Source: Acrocarpospora pleiomorpha (lineage in GTDB: Bacteria > Actinomycetota > Actinomycetes > Streptosporangiales > Streptosporangiaceae). From it: DNA of 60,268 nt. Position numbers and translations under genes: made by a program. The notes under the pieces were generated by a model. The model was given only the letters and a program-made list of their open reading frames with translations, had not been told where the DNA came from and ran no database searches. Positions 7,958 through 16,244 of the stretch are shown piece by piece; position 1 is the stretch's first letter, and the number at the start of each line of letters is the position of its first letter. The stretch lies in contig NZ_BLAF01000039.1 of NCBI RefSeq assembly GCF_009687885.1, positions 50,468 through 110,735 of the forward strand. Direction: 5' to 3'.

Positions 7958-8395
7958 TCAGTCCTTGACCAGGCGGATTCTGCGGCCTCCGTGCTCGCGT
8001 TGCCGCCGCACCACGTAGGTGCCCGGCGCGCACCCGGAGGCGCCATGCTCAGGGTGCAGCAGATAGGCGACGGCCGAGGTCTCGAAAACGGCGATGGCGA
8101 GCGATTGGTAGTCCCACATTTTCGTCGTCCACCGGCACGTGCCCGGATCGGCGAAAAGCGTGTGCGGATTACCGCCGGCCCCGCCGCGAAGCAGTACCAA
8201 GCCCTGCGGGCGCACGTCCCTCCAGGTCGCGTCTTCCGGGATGGTCACCGTCGACTCGACAAAGGAGAGCGGGATGACGATGAGGTCGCCCTGGGCTTGG
8301 AGTCCGTCGATGACGGGGATCGATGCGGACCGTTCGAGATGGTCGAGCACGGTCATTCCCGTTCGGCGGGAAAGCGAAGCGAGGGTGTCGGTCAT
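7958..8395 (-). CDS. Hypothetical 145-aa protein in the DUF6745 cluster
   Basis: ATG 8395 follows GAGGTGATTCCC, a good ribosome-binding site, 10 bp after the stop of the DUF6745 gene. The protein is soluble with no signal peptide or membrane helix. It opens MTDTLASLSRRTGMTVLDHL and contains a beta-rich middle (GDLIVIPLSFVESTVTIP, QGLVLLRGGAGGNPHTLF) and a basic C-terminus (YVVRRQREHGGRRIRLVKD). I do not recognise the family. Its tight spacing to the DUF6745 gene suggests the two act together. Confidence 0.75.
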   Translation of the reverse strand: MTDTLASLSRRTGMTVLDHLERSASIPVIDGLQAQGDLIVIPLSFVESTVTIPEDATWRDVRPQGLVLLRGGAGGNPHTLFADPGTCRWTTKMWDYQSLAIAVFETSAVAYLLHPEHGASGCAPGTYVVRRQREHGGRRIRLVKD

Positions 8396-8405
8396 GGGAA
8401 TCACC

Positions 8406-9485
8406 TCAGGTTCGGCGGGCGAGCTGGGAGTATTGCTCGGCGGACAGCCCATAGGTCCAGCCGGCGGCCGTGATCGGATCGGGGAGGTATCCCGGCACGG
8501 TCAAGCCGTACTGGCGGCGGGTTCCGTCGCGTTCGACGGAACCGTTGATCGCGAGTAGGACTCTGGTGTCTTTTCGCATGTCGTAGAGGCGGAGTTCGGT
8601 TCCCGGGTTTCCCGGGTCCGGCGCTGAGGCGATGAGCCAGAGCCGGGCCTGTTCGATGTAGGACGGCCAGCCGATGCGCTCGATCGCGCAGCGCCGGACC
8701 TCGATATTGGTTTCCCGGTCGATTCGCTGAACATCCGGATCCGTGATCACCCAGGAGGGCACCTGTATTCCGTGCCAGGCGTGGACGTCGAACCCGTCGG
8801 TGTAGCGGATCGCGGGGCCGTCTGGCGCGTGTAGCCGTACTTCGCCGTTTCCGCCCCACACTTCCGTACGCATGGTGACCGGCCGGTCGGAGACGACGCA
8901 TATGTCGCGCTGTGGCCACCACCAGCCGCAGGAGCGGGCCGCGATCGCCCACAATTCGAGTTGCCTGGACTGCTCGGTGGCGAAAACGACGCCCGCCGCC
9001 CTGCGGAGGGCGTCGTAGTGCGCGATCCAGGAAACGCACTGGGTGTTATACCAGCGGGACCAGTTGGTTCCCGCATCGTGCGCCAGGACAATCGGAATGA
9101 ACACCGACCGTTCGGCGGATCGCGAAAGTGACGTGCGGACCCTTGTCTTGATCAGCTCGTCCATCGGCCCATGACCCCATCGGACCTGGGCGTCGAGTTG
9201 CAGCCAAAGCCGCTGGACCAGCTCGTTCAATCGTGCGGGCAGGGGCCATTTCGACAGGTGGTCGAGGCCTTTCCACGAGCGTGGGCGTGTCCCCGGCGGA
9301 ACGGTGGCCATGGCGGCGGCCGGCGAGGTGACCCAATGGAACCGGGGTGGCGGGAATCCGGCCAGGTGATACAGCCCGGAGATTGCCTCTTCTGCGGTTC
9401 GACGGTCGGCGGGCAGCGTCGACAACGCCCAGCCCAGCCATTCTTCACGGATTTCAGCAGCTTCCCGCTGCACGAGGCAGCTCAC
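8406..9485 (-). CDS. DUF6745 domain protein
   Basis: 359-aa soluble protein starting at a GTG. I assign DUF6745 from the segments RRAAGVVFATEQSRQLELWA, CGWWWPQRDICVVSDRP, and GEVRLHAPDGPAIRYTDGF followed by DVHAWHGIQVP. The C-terminal part reads EVRRCAIERIGWPSYIEQA. No catalytic function has been established for the family to my knowledge. It is first of a three-gene minus-strand cluster and faces a 230-bp divergent promoter region shared with the EEP-family gene. The invariant His-Trp-His cluster around VHAWHG could be a functional centre, which is inference. Confidence 0.75.
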   Translation of the reverse strand: MSCLVQREAAEIREEWLGWALSTLPADRRTAEEAISGLYHLAGFPPPRFHWVTSPAAAMATVPPGTRPRSWKGLDHLSKWPLPARLNELVQRLWLQLDAQVRWGHGPMDELIKTRVRTSLSRSAERSVFIPIVLAHDAGTNWSRWYNTQCVSWIAHYDALRRAAGVVFATEQSRQLELWAIAARSCGWWWPQRDICVVSDRPVTMRTEVWGGNGEVRLHAPDGPAIRYTDGFDVHAWHGIQVPSWVITDPDVQRIDRETNIEVRRCAIERIGWPSYIEQARLWLIASAPDPGNPGTELRLYDMRKDTRVLLAINGSVERDGTRRQYGLTVPGYLPDPITAAGWTYGLSAEQYSQLARRT

Positions 9486-9627
9486 CGGACGGAGGTGACG
9501 TCGTCCTTTCCAACAGTCATGCCTGAATGGTCACAGATCGACGCCTCGCCTGTCTACCCCCAGACCACCGGACATCCGTGGCGACGTCTTGATCACGCGA
9601 TTACGGAACTTTAGCCAACCACCTCCG

Positions 9628-9655
9628 CTTAACCGCTTTCATGCTGCCATATAGT
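9628..9655 (+). promoter_or_regulatory. Possible sigma-70 promoter for the EEP-family gene
   Basis: TATAGT (9650-9655) is a good -10 hexamer. CTTAAC (9628-9633) 16 nt upstream is a poor to moderate -35. A 7-bp inverted repeat CCTCTGG-N6-CCAGAGG (9667-9686) sits just downstream in the presumed leader, where it could be an operator or a leader hairpin. The rest of 9486-9715 holds no gene I can support. Confidence 0.4.
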
Positions 9656-9715
9656 CCGAATTAGTGCCTCTGGAAGCCGCCAGAGGTCACGCTCGGCCGC
9701 AGAAGGTAATAATTC

Positions 9716-10696
9716 ATGACTACGATCCGGATATCGACCTTCAACGTCGAGAATCTCGATGAAACGCCGCCCGGTGCGAACCCTTCCATTTCCGAGCGCA
9801 TCGTGTTGATGAAGCCGCAGATCAAGCGACTCAAAGCTGATATCGCTCTTTTTCAGGAAGTTCATGGTCAGGAGCGGCCAGGGCAACCACGCGCCTTGCT
9901 GGCCCTGCAGGATCTGATTGCGGGGACCAATCTCGCGGGCGCGACCCTGGTCAGCACGAAGCCTTCCGATAACGCGGTCTACGACGTGCGTAATCTGGTG
10001 GTCGCCACCCATCTGCCGATCATCTCCCATCGGCAGCTTCACAACGATCTGGTCGACAAGCCCACGTACCGGCGGCTTACCGCGATCCCGCCGGACCCGA
10101 ATCCCATCGAGATCGGAGTGGAGCGGCCGATCCTGCACGTCCAGATCAACCTGGACAGCCGGCCGCTGCACGTGATCAATGTTCATCTGAAATCAAAGAT
10201 TCCCACGGATATCCCAGGCCAGATGCTGGACACCTACACCTGGCGAGCCGCTGACGCATGGGCGGAAGGCTCGTTCATTTCGTCGATGAAACGTATGAGC
10301 CAGGCCCTTGAAGTGCGGCGTCTGGTGGACCAGATCCTGACCGCCGACGCGGACGCCTGGATCGTCGTAGGCGGTGATTTCAACGCGACGCCAGACGAGA
10401 TTCCCGTCCTGGCCATTCGCGGCGCGGTCGAGGACACCGGAAACGGCGACCTGTCCAACCGCATTCTTGTCCCCATCGAACATTCGATTCCGGCGCCCTC
10501 CCGATACACCCTCTATCATCAGGGCCACGGCCAGATGCTCGACCACATGCTGGTGACCAGGAATCTCCTCGCCCACTACCGCGGTTCGGAAATCCACAAC
10601 GAGGTCCTGCACGACGAGTCGGCCGCGTTCGGCACCGACCGCAAGTATCCAGAAAGCGACCACGCTCCGGTGGTGGCCACTTTCGAATTCGAATAG
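9716..10696 (+). CDS. Endonuclease/exonuclease/phosphatase (EEP) family protein
   Basis: 326-aa protein with the full set of EEP-fold metal and catalytic motifs: STFNVENLDE near the N-terminus, LFQEVHGQE (metal Glu), INVHLKS (His), VVGGDFNATPDE (Asp/Asn), LDHMLVTRN and the terminal SDHAPVVATFEFE (Asp-His). It has no signal peptide, so it is probably cytosolic, acting on nucleic acid or phosphodiesters. The ribosome-binding site is AAGGTAATAATTC before the ATG. Its stop is directly adjacent to the stop of the convergent YoaK gene. Substrate cannot be deduced. Confidence 0.88.
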   Translation: MTTIRISTFNVENLDETPPGANPSISERIVLMKPQIKRLKADIALFQEVHGQERPGQPRALLALQDLIAGTNLAGATLVSTKPSDNAVYDVRNLVVATHLPIISHRQLHNDLVDKPTYRRLTAIPPDPNPIEIGVERPILHVQINLDSRPLHVINVHLKSKIPTDIPGQMLDTYTWRAADAWAEGSFISSMKRMSQALEVRRLVDQILTADADAWIVVGGDFNATPDEIPVLAIRGAVEDTGNGDLSNRILVPIEHSIPAPSRYTLYHQGHGQMLDHMLVTRNLLAHYRGSEIHNEVLHDESAAFGTDRKYPESDHAPVVATFEFE

Positions 10697-11341
10697 TCAC
10701 TTCGGTACGGTGAAACACCCGACCAGCGTGGTCATCACGGCCACGGGAATGGTGGCGAGCACCAGGGTCCACGCGATTTCATGGGTATGAAACAGCCAGG
10801 CTCCAACCGTCACCCCGCACACGAGCGCCACCACCGACGCCGCGAGACGCCCGGTGTGCGGGTCATGTCCGCCAACGATCGGAGAGCCGATGATCATGGA
10901 GGTGACGGTGGTCGTCATCACCGTGGTATTGGTCAGATCGGCCACTCCGAGGTGACGAGTGGTGACATTTCGCATCCCCATCGCCAGGGCGAGAATCACA
11001 ATCAGCGCGTACCTCGAAATAGGCATAAAGGCCACCCCACTGGCCAAAGCCAGAAGCGACGCCTCAGCGATCAGGGCCACCAGCAGCCAGTGACGACCGA
11101 TACGCCCGAGAAGCCCTCCCCCCACCACCCCCGCCACGTACGCCCCGACGGCGACCAGCGGTGGCCCCACCTCGAACCCCGACGCGCCGCCGAGCGCCAG
11201 TCCGAGCATGACGATGTTCCCGGTCATCGCCGACGTGAACACCTGCCCGAGCCCCAGAAAGCTGACCGCGTCGACCAGCCCGCTCACCACGGTGAGGGTC
11301 AAGATCGCAGGCGGCAGCAGATCACGCCCGCCGACATCCAT
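10697..11341 (-). CDS. YoaK/DUF1275 family membrane protein
   Basis: 214-aa protein with six hydrophobic segments and the family signature near the N-terminus: SGLVDAVSFLGLGQVFTSAM then TGNIVMLGLALGG. Other landmarks are MGMRNVTTRHLGVADLTNTT and a C-terminal pair of helices. DUF1275 proteins resemble half-transporters, but their substrate is unknown. The ATG lies 41 bp after the stop of the DUF427 gene, so the two may be cotranscribed. Confidence 0.9.
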   Translation of the reverse strand: MDVGGRDLLPPAILTLTVVSGLVDAVSFLGLGQVFTSAMTGNIVMLGLALGGASGFEVGPPLVAVGAYVAGVVGGGLLGRIGRHWLLVALIAEASLLALASGVAFMPISRYALIVILALAMGMRNVTTRHLGVADLTNTTVMTTTVTSMIIGSPIVGGHDPHTGRLAASVVALVCGVTVGAWLFHTHEIAWTLVLATIPVAVMTTLVGCFTVPK

Positions 11342-11382
11342 CTTGATCAGATTCCCGGCCGGCGCTCAGCTGTACCTTCCCG

Positions 11383-12129
11383 TCAATCCCCGGCGCGTTT
11401 GCTGAACACGGTGACCGGACGTTCCTCCCGCTCGCCGTCGACGATGATGTCGACGACCTCGTTGTAGAACGAGAGATAGTCCTTGATCTGCGCGACAGCG
11501 GGAATCGGGTCGGGATAGGCCCACGCCACATCATTGGGCACACCCTCGACGGGCTCCCGCATCGACCAATACGAGGCCTCGCCCTTGTACGGGCAGCGCG
11601 TGTGGCTCTCGGTCGCCACCAGCAGATCGAAGTTCACGTCCTTGGGCGGAATGTAGTAGCGGGTGGGCAATCCGGTTTCGAAGACCAACACCGGCTCCCA
11701 AGTGTCGGCGACGATCTGGCCGCCGATCTCGACCCGTACATGCCGGGAACTCCGGATCGCGTCGACGCGTTTGTGCGGGTCACGAGGGTGCACGAAAATC
11801 TCCTCATCCTCTTCAAGCCACCGGTCAAGCAGAAACCATTCGAACGCGATATGCCCGGGCAGCTTCGGATAGATGTAGGCCGCGTTCGGCGTGACATCCC
11901 CGTCCATGACCAGGTCGTAGAACTCGGTGGCGCCTTCATGCGGCCCGCTCGGCGGATTCGCCGCCGGCCGCAGCAGATCACCGCGCACATCGCCGACCGG
12001 AAACGCGTAGCGCGGAACGGGATACGCCGACTCCCACACCAGCAGCGGCGCCCGGCTGTCCACGACCACGGTCTCGCCTTTGTAGCCGCGCACCCAGCGC
12101 CGGCTCGTCTCCCAGGTGAACCCCTGCAT
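11383..12129 (-). CDS. Protein with two DUF427 domains
   Basis: 248-aa protein. I choose ATG 12129 rather than a TTG nine codons upstream. It has two DUF427 units: the first about residues 15-105 (YKGETVVVDSRAPLLVWES, PVPRYAFPVGDVRGDLL, TEFYDL, KLPGHIAFEW) and the second about 110-240 (HVRVEIGGQIVADTWEPVLV, PTRYYIPPKDVNFDLL, TRCPYKGEASYWSM). DUF427 proteins are small, beta-rich and cytosolic, with unproven function. The repeated R-Y-x-(F/I)-P and C/G-x-Y motifs are intact in both copies. Confidence 0.9.
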   Translation of the reverse strand: MQGFTWETSRRWVRGYKGETVVVDSRAPLLVWESAYPVPRYAFPVGDVRGDLLRPAANPPSGPHEGATEFYDLVMDGDVTPNAAYIYPKLPGHIAFEWFLLDRWLEEDEEIFVHPRDPHKRVDAIRSSRHVRVEIGGQIVADTWEPVLVFETGLPTRYYIPPKDVNFDLLVATESHTRCPYKGEASYWSMREPVEGVPNDVAWAYPDPIPAVAQIKDYLSFYNEVVDIIVDGEREERPVTVFSKRAGD

Positions 12130-12210
12130 CTCTCCACAGTAATCACGCCGGATCAACGGACCTTATCCTGGGCCCGGAAACCACACTCCCAAGAAGATCG
12201 AGGGCCCCTG

Positions 12211-12867
12211 GTGAGCAGTCAGCACGCGCCCGGCTTGGGCGTCACCGACCGCACGCGGATCCGCCGCATGAAAGAGAAAGGCCGCACCGACCGTGCGGAC
12301 CTGAATGCCGTGCTGGCCGCCGGTTTCGTCTGCCACCTGGGGCTGAGCGTGGATGGCACGGTCATGGTGATCCCCACCATTTACGGCGTGACCGAGGACA
12401 CGGTGTATTTCCACGGTTCGGTGGCCGCCCGAAGCCTGCTCGCGGCTCCCGACCAGACGATGTGCGTCACCGTCACCCACGTCGACGGCCTGGTTCTCGC
12501 ACGTTCGGTCTTCGAACACAGCGTCAACTACCGCTCCGCCATGATCTACGGCATCCCCCGCCTGATCACCGACGAGGACGAGAAACTCCACGGCCTGCGC
12601 GTAGTGACCGAGCAGTGCGCGCCGGGCCAATGGGACTACGCCCGCCGCCCAAGCCGCAAGGAACTGGGCGGGACAAGCATCCTGGCGCTCTCCCTCGACG
12701 AAGCCTCCGTCAAGATCCGCACAGGACCCCCGGACGACGGCGACAGCCCCGACGCCGAACTCGGCCTCTGGGCCGGCGTGCTGCCGTTGACCACGTCCTG
12801 GGGAGCCCCCATCGCCGATCCCGCCCTTCCCTCCGGCATCACCGCGCCCCCACACCTCATGCGCTAA
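12211..12867 (+). CDS. Pyridoxamine 5'-phosphate oxidase-fold flavoprotein
   Basis: 218-aa protein beginning at GTG 12211 after GAAGATCGAGGG. It reads RRMKEKGRTDRADLNAVLAA, then GFVCHLGLSVDGTVMVIPTI, YFHGSVAARSL and MCVTVTHVDGLVLARSVFEH. These are hallmarks of the PPOX-fold family related to NimA-type FMN proteins. The C-terminal region (SLDEASVKIRTGPPDD) is also typical. It is soluble and probably binds FMN or F420. Physiological substrate unknown. A hairpin follows the stop. Confidence 0.88.
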   Translation: MSSQHAPGLGVTDRTRIRRMKEKGRTDRADLNAVLAAGFVCHLGLSVDGTVMVIPTIYGVTEDTVYFHGSVAARSLLAAPDQTMCVTVTHVDGLVLARSVFEHSVNYRSAMIYGIPRLITDEDEKLHGLRVVTEQCAPGQWDYARRPSRKELGGTSILALSLDEASVKIRTGPPDDGDSPDAELGLWAGVLPLTTSWGAPIADPALPSGITAPPHLMR

Positions 12868-12873
12868 TTCGAC

Positions 12874-12892
12874 GCGGAAACGTCCTTTCCGC
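12874..12892 (+). terminator. Hairpin terminator after the PPOX gene
   Basis: GCGGAAA (12874-12880) and TTTCCGC (12886-12892) form a 7-bp stem with a 5-nt loop, starting 7 bp after the stop codon at 12867. The rest of the gap to 13090 holds only the repeat described next. Confidence 0.55.
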
Positions 12893-12970
12893 ACGCCCAT
12901 GAGGTCGCCACGCGGGCATCCTCCGCGAATCCATCGACGGCGCCAAGACCATGGGGTGACCGCAAACGGA

Positions 12971-12990
12971 GCTTTGTTGGGGCTTTGTTG
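12971..12990 (+). repeat. 9-bp direct repeat upstream of the malic enzyme gene
   Basis: GCTTTGTTG occurs at 12971-12979 and 12982-12990, a period of 11 bp (one helical turn), about 100-120 bp upstream of the malic enzyme start. It may be a regulator site for the malic enzyme-fumarase operon. This is inference from placement only. Confidence 0.3.
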
Positions 12991-13090
12991 CCTGCGAATC
13001 GGGGCCGGGGGCAGGGTGGAAGACAGCGCGAAACCTCTGATCACCTTGGGTTGAGTGAATTCTCCACCAAGAGAAAGTCAGGAGACGGCG

Positions 13091-14767
13091 ATGCACAAGC
13101 GGTCCTTCGAAGGCGGTCTCGCGGTCCTGGACAATCCCCTGCTCAACAAGGACACGGCCTTCAGCCACGAAGAGCGGGCGGAACTCGGTCTGGACGGGCT
13201 GATCCCCCCGGTGGTCGAGACACTCGACGAGCAGGTGGCCCGGGCGTACGGACAATATCTGGCGCAGCCCACCGACCTGCTGAAGAACGTCTACCTGACC
13301 GCTTTGCAGGACCGCAACGAAGTGCTCTTCTACCGCCTGCTCACCGACCACCTGCGGGAAATGCTCCCCATCGTGTACGACCCCACGGTCGCCCAGGCCA
13401 TCAAGAACTACAGCCACGAATACCGCCGCCCCCGAGGCGTCTACCTGTCCATCGACGACGTGCACGGCATCGAGCAGGCCTTCCGCAATTTCGGCCTGGA
13501 TTCCGAGGACGTGGATCTGATCGTCGCGTCCGACGCCGAGGAAATCCTGGGCATCGGCGACTGGGGCGTGGGCGGCGGAGCCGGCATCGCCGTCGGCAAA
13601 CTGGCCGTCTACACCGCCGCCGCCGGAATCGACCCCGGCCGCGTCATTCCCGTCGCCCTGGACGTCGGCACCAACAACGAGGCTTTGCTCAACGACCCCT
13701 TCTACGTCGGCGAACGGCATTCGCGGATCCGAGGGCAGCGTTACGACGACTTCATCGACGCGTACGTCTCGACCGCCACCCGCCTTTTCCCGAACGCGAT
13801 GCTCCACTGGGAGGATTTCGGCCCGTCCAACGGCCGCCGCATCCTGGAGAAGTACACGCCGCGGATCCCCACGTTCAACGACGACATGCAGGGCACCGGC
13901 GCGATCGTCCTGGCGGCCATGCTGGGCGCGACCCGCGTCTCCGGCGTGCCGATGCGGGCGCAGCGCATCGTCATCTTCGGATCCGGCACGGCGGGCATCG
14001 GCATCGCCGACCAGCTGTGCGACGCGATGGTCCGCGACGGCCTGGACCACCACACGGCTATGCGCCGGATCTGGGCGATCGACCAGCAGGGCCTGCTCAC
14101 CGATGACATGTCGGCCCTGCGCGACTTCCAGGTCCCCTACGCCCGGCCGCTGTCCGAGGTCACCGACTGGAACCGGGAGCAAGGCCGCATCGGGCTCGGG
14201 GAGGTCGTCAAGCGCGTCAAGCCGACCATGCTCCTGGGCACCTCCACCGTCCACGGCGCCTTCACCGAGGAGATCATCCGGACCATGGCCGCCAGCGTGG
14301 ACCGGCCGATCGTCTTCCCGATCTCCAACCCGACCGACCGGATGGAGGCCGTGCCGGACGACCTCCTCCACTGGACCGAGGGCCGGGCCCTGATCGCGAC
14401 CGGAATCCCGGTAAGCCCGATCACGTACCACGGTGTCACCTATGTCATCGGCCAGGCCAACAACGCCCTGCTGTACCCGGGGTTGGGGCTTGGCGCGGTC
14501 GTGTCGCGGGCGCGGCGGGTCAGCAAGGACATGCTGCACGCCGCCGCCGGCGCCGTCGCCGGGCTGGTGGACGTGACGGCTCCCGGCGCGTCGCTGCTGC
14601 CCCAGGTGGAGAACCTCCGCGAGGTCTCGGCCACGGTGGCCGTCGCGGTGGCCCAGCAGGCGGCCGCGGAGAACCTGGCCCGCGTCTCCCTCGACGACCC
14701 CGTCCAGCAGGTTCAGGACGCGATGTGGCAGCCGGAATACCGGCCGATCCACGGAGAATCAGGATGA
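13091..14767 (+). CDS. maeA: NAD-dependent malic enzyme (large form)
   Basis: Oxidative decarboxylation of L-malate to pyruvate. The 558-aa length fits the large NAD-type enzymes. I use ATG 13091, preceded by AGGAGAC, over an upstream in-frame start. Motifs seen: YDPTVAQAIKNYSHEYRRP and GVYLSIDDV near the N-terminus, ILGIGDWGVGG, VALDVGTNNEALLNDPFY, PTFNDDMQGTGAIVLAAMLG (metal and catalytic region) and RIVIFGSGTAGIGIADQL (dinucleotide-binding). It overlaps the fumarase start by 4 nt (ATGA), so the two form an operon converting fumarate through malate to pyruvate. Confidence 0.93.
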   Translation: MHKRSFEGGLAVLDNPLLNKDTAFSHEERAELGLDGLIPPVVETLDEQVARAYGQYLAQPTDLLKNVYLTALQDRNEVLFYRLLTDHLREMLPIVYDPTVAQAIKNYSHEYRRPRGVYLSIDDVHGIEQAFRNFGLDSEDVDLIVASDAEEILGIGDWGVGGGAGIAVGKLAVYTAAAGIDPGRVIPVALDVGTNNEALLNDPFYVGERHSRIRGQRYDDFIDAYVSTATRLFPNAMLHWEDFGPSNGRRILEKYTPRIPTFNDDMQGTGAIVLAAMLGATRVSGVPMRAQRIVIFGSGTAGIGIADQLCDAMVRDGLDHHTAMRRIWAIDQQGLLTDDMSALRDFQVPYARPLSEVTDWNREQGRIGLGEVVKRVKPTMLLGTSTVHGAFTEEIIRTMAASVDRPIVFPISNPTDRMEAVPDDLLHWTEGRALIATGIPVSPITYHGVTYVIGQANNALLYPGLGLGAVVSRARRVSKDMLHAAAGAVAGLVDVTAPGASLLPQVENLREVSATVAVAVAQQAAAENLARVSLDDPVQQVQDAMWQPEYRPIHGESG

Positions 14768-16203
14768 ACAGGATCAAGGATCTGCCGATCGGGCTGCAGG
14801 CTTCCGGCACCCGGACCGAGAGCGACTCGCTCGGGGAGATCCAGGTGCCGGCCGACCACTACTGGGGCGCGCAGACCCAGCGGTCGCTGATCCACTTCAA
14901 CATCGGCGACGACCGGATGCCCAAGGCCGTCTACCACGCGTACGGCTTCATCAAGAAGACCGCGGCGATCGTGAACGGGCGCGCCGGACGACTGCCCCAG
15001 TGGAAGGCCGACCTGATCAGCCGGGTCGCCGACGAGGTCATCAGCGGCGCTCTGGACAGCGAGTTCCCGCTGTACGTCTGGCAGACCGGTTCCGGCACGC
15101 AGTCGAACATGAACGTCAACGAGGTGATCTCCAACCGGGCGATCCAGCTGCTCGGCGGGCGGCTGGGCAGCAAGCATCCCGTACATCCGAACGATCACGT
15201 GAACATGGGGCAGTCGTCCAACGACACGTTCGTCACCGCCATGCACATCGCCGCGACGATGGCGCTCGAACGTGACGTGCTCCCGGCGCTGGCCCGGCTG
15301 CGGGACGCCACTGCGGCTAGGAGCAAGGAATGGGAGAACACCGTCAAGATCGGCCGTACCCACCTGGAAGACGCGACTCCGCTCACGGTCGGCCAGGAGT
15401 GGTCAGGCTACGCGGCCCAGCTCGATGACGCCTCCGATCACCTCAAACACACCCTCACCTGGCTTTACCGCCTGGCCATCGGCGGCACCGCGGTCGGAAC
15501 CGGGCTGAACGCGCCACCGGATTTCAGCCGCGAGGTCACCGCGCTCCTCGCCGACCTCACCGGATTCCCGTTCGTCGGCGCGCCCAACACGTTCGCCGCC
15601 CAAGCCTCCTGCGACGCGCTGGTGCGCGTCTCGACCGCGCTGCGCGCCCTGGCGGTGTCCCTGTTCAAGTTCGCCAACGACATGCGCTGGCTCGGGTCGG
15701 GTCCCCGGACGGGACTGCACGAGCTGATCCTGCCGTCCAACGAGCCGGGTTCCTCGATCATGCCGGGAAAGGTGAATCCGACCCAGGCGGAAGCCATGCT
15801 GATGGTCGCCATCCAAGTGATCGGAAACGACGACGCGGTCACCATGGCCGGCGCGGAGGGCAACTTCGAACTCAACGCGTTCCGGCCGATCATCATCAAC
15901 AACGTCCTGCACTCGGCCCGCCTGCTGTCCGACATGATGGACCACTTCCGCAGATACCTTGTCGAAGGCGCCCAGCTCAACACGTCCAAGCTGAAGGACA
16001 ACGTGGACCATTCGATCATGATGGTGACCGCGCTCAGCCCCGTCATCGGCTACGACAAAGCCGCTCTGATCGCACACCGCGCACTCAACGAGAACCTCAC
16101 CCTCCGGGACGCCGCTCTGAAATCCGGCGTCACCGCGGCCTTGTACGACCATGTCGTCAACCCCGAACGCCTCACCAGACCAGGCGTGGCCACAATCAAC
16201 TGA
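14764..16203 (+). CDS. fumC: Class II fumarate hydratase
   Basis: Reversible hydration of fumarate to L-malate. The 479-aa protein has class II signatures: DHYWGAQTQRSLIHFNIGDD, TGSGTQSNMNVNEVISNRAI, GRTHLEDATPLTVGQEWSGY and the signature loop GSSIMPGKVNPTQ with its flexible catalytic Ser. I prefer fumarase to aspartase because of the IHFNIG and KVNPTQAEAM segments. Its ATG overlaps the malic enzyme stop. Together they suggest C4-acid entry to pyruvate rather than a complete TCA block. No regulator is adjacent. Confidence 0.92.
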   Translation: MNRIKDLPIGLQASGTRTESDSLGEIQVPADHYWGAQTQRSLIHFNIGDDRMPKAVYHAYGFIKKTAAIVNGRAGRLPQWKADLISRVADEVISGALDSEFPLYVWQTGSGTQSNMNVNEVISNRAIQLLGGRLGSKHPVHPNDHVNMGQSSNDTFVTAMHIAATMALERDVLPALARLRDATAARSKEWENTVKIGRTHLEDATPLTVGQEWSGYAAQLDDASDHLKHTLTWLYRLAIGGTAVGTGLNAPPDFSREVTALLADLTGFPFVGAPNTFAAQASCDALVRVSTALRALAVSLFKFANDMRWLGSGPRTGLHELILPSNEPGSSIMPGKVNPTQAEAMLMVAIQVIGNDDAVTMAGAEGNFELNAFRPIIINNVLHSARLLSDMMDHFRRYLVEGAQLNTSKLKDNVDHSIMMVTALSPVIGYDKAALIAHRALNENLTLRDAALKSGVTAALYDHVVNPERLTRPGVATIN

Positions 16204-16244
16204 CGCCCAAGTGGCCGCCAAGCCCCGGCTGCGACGATCCCGCG

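Noticed and set aside
12857..14752. Long minus-strand frame (631 codons) opposite the malic enzyme gene
   Set aside because: It is the antisense shadow of a clearly recognised enzyme; its translation is low-complexity Asp/Val/Gly-rich and matches no family.
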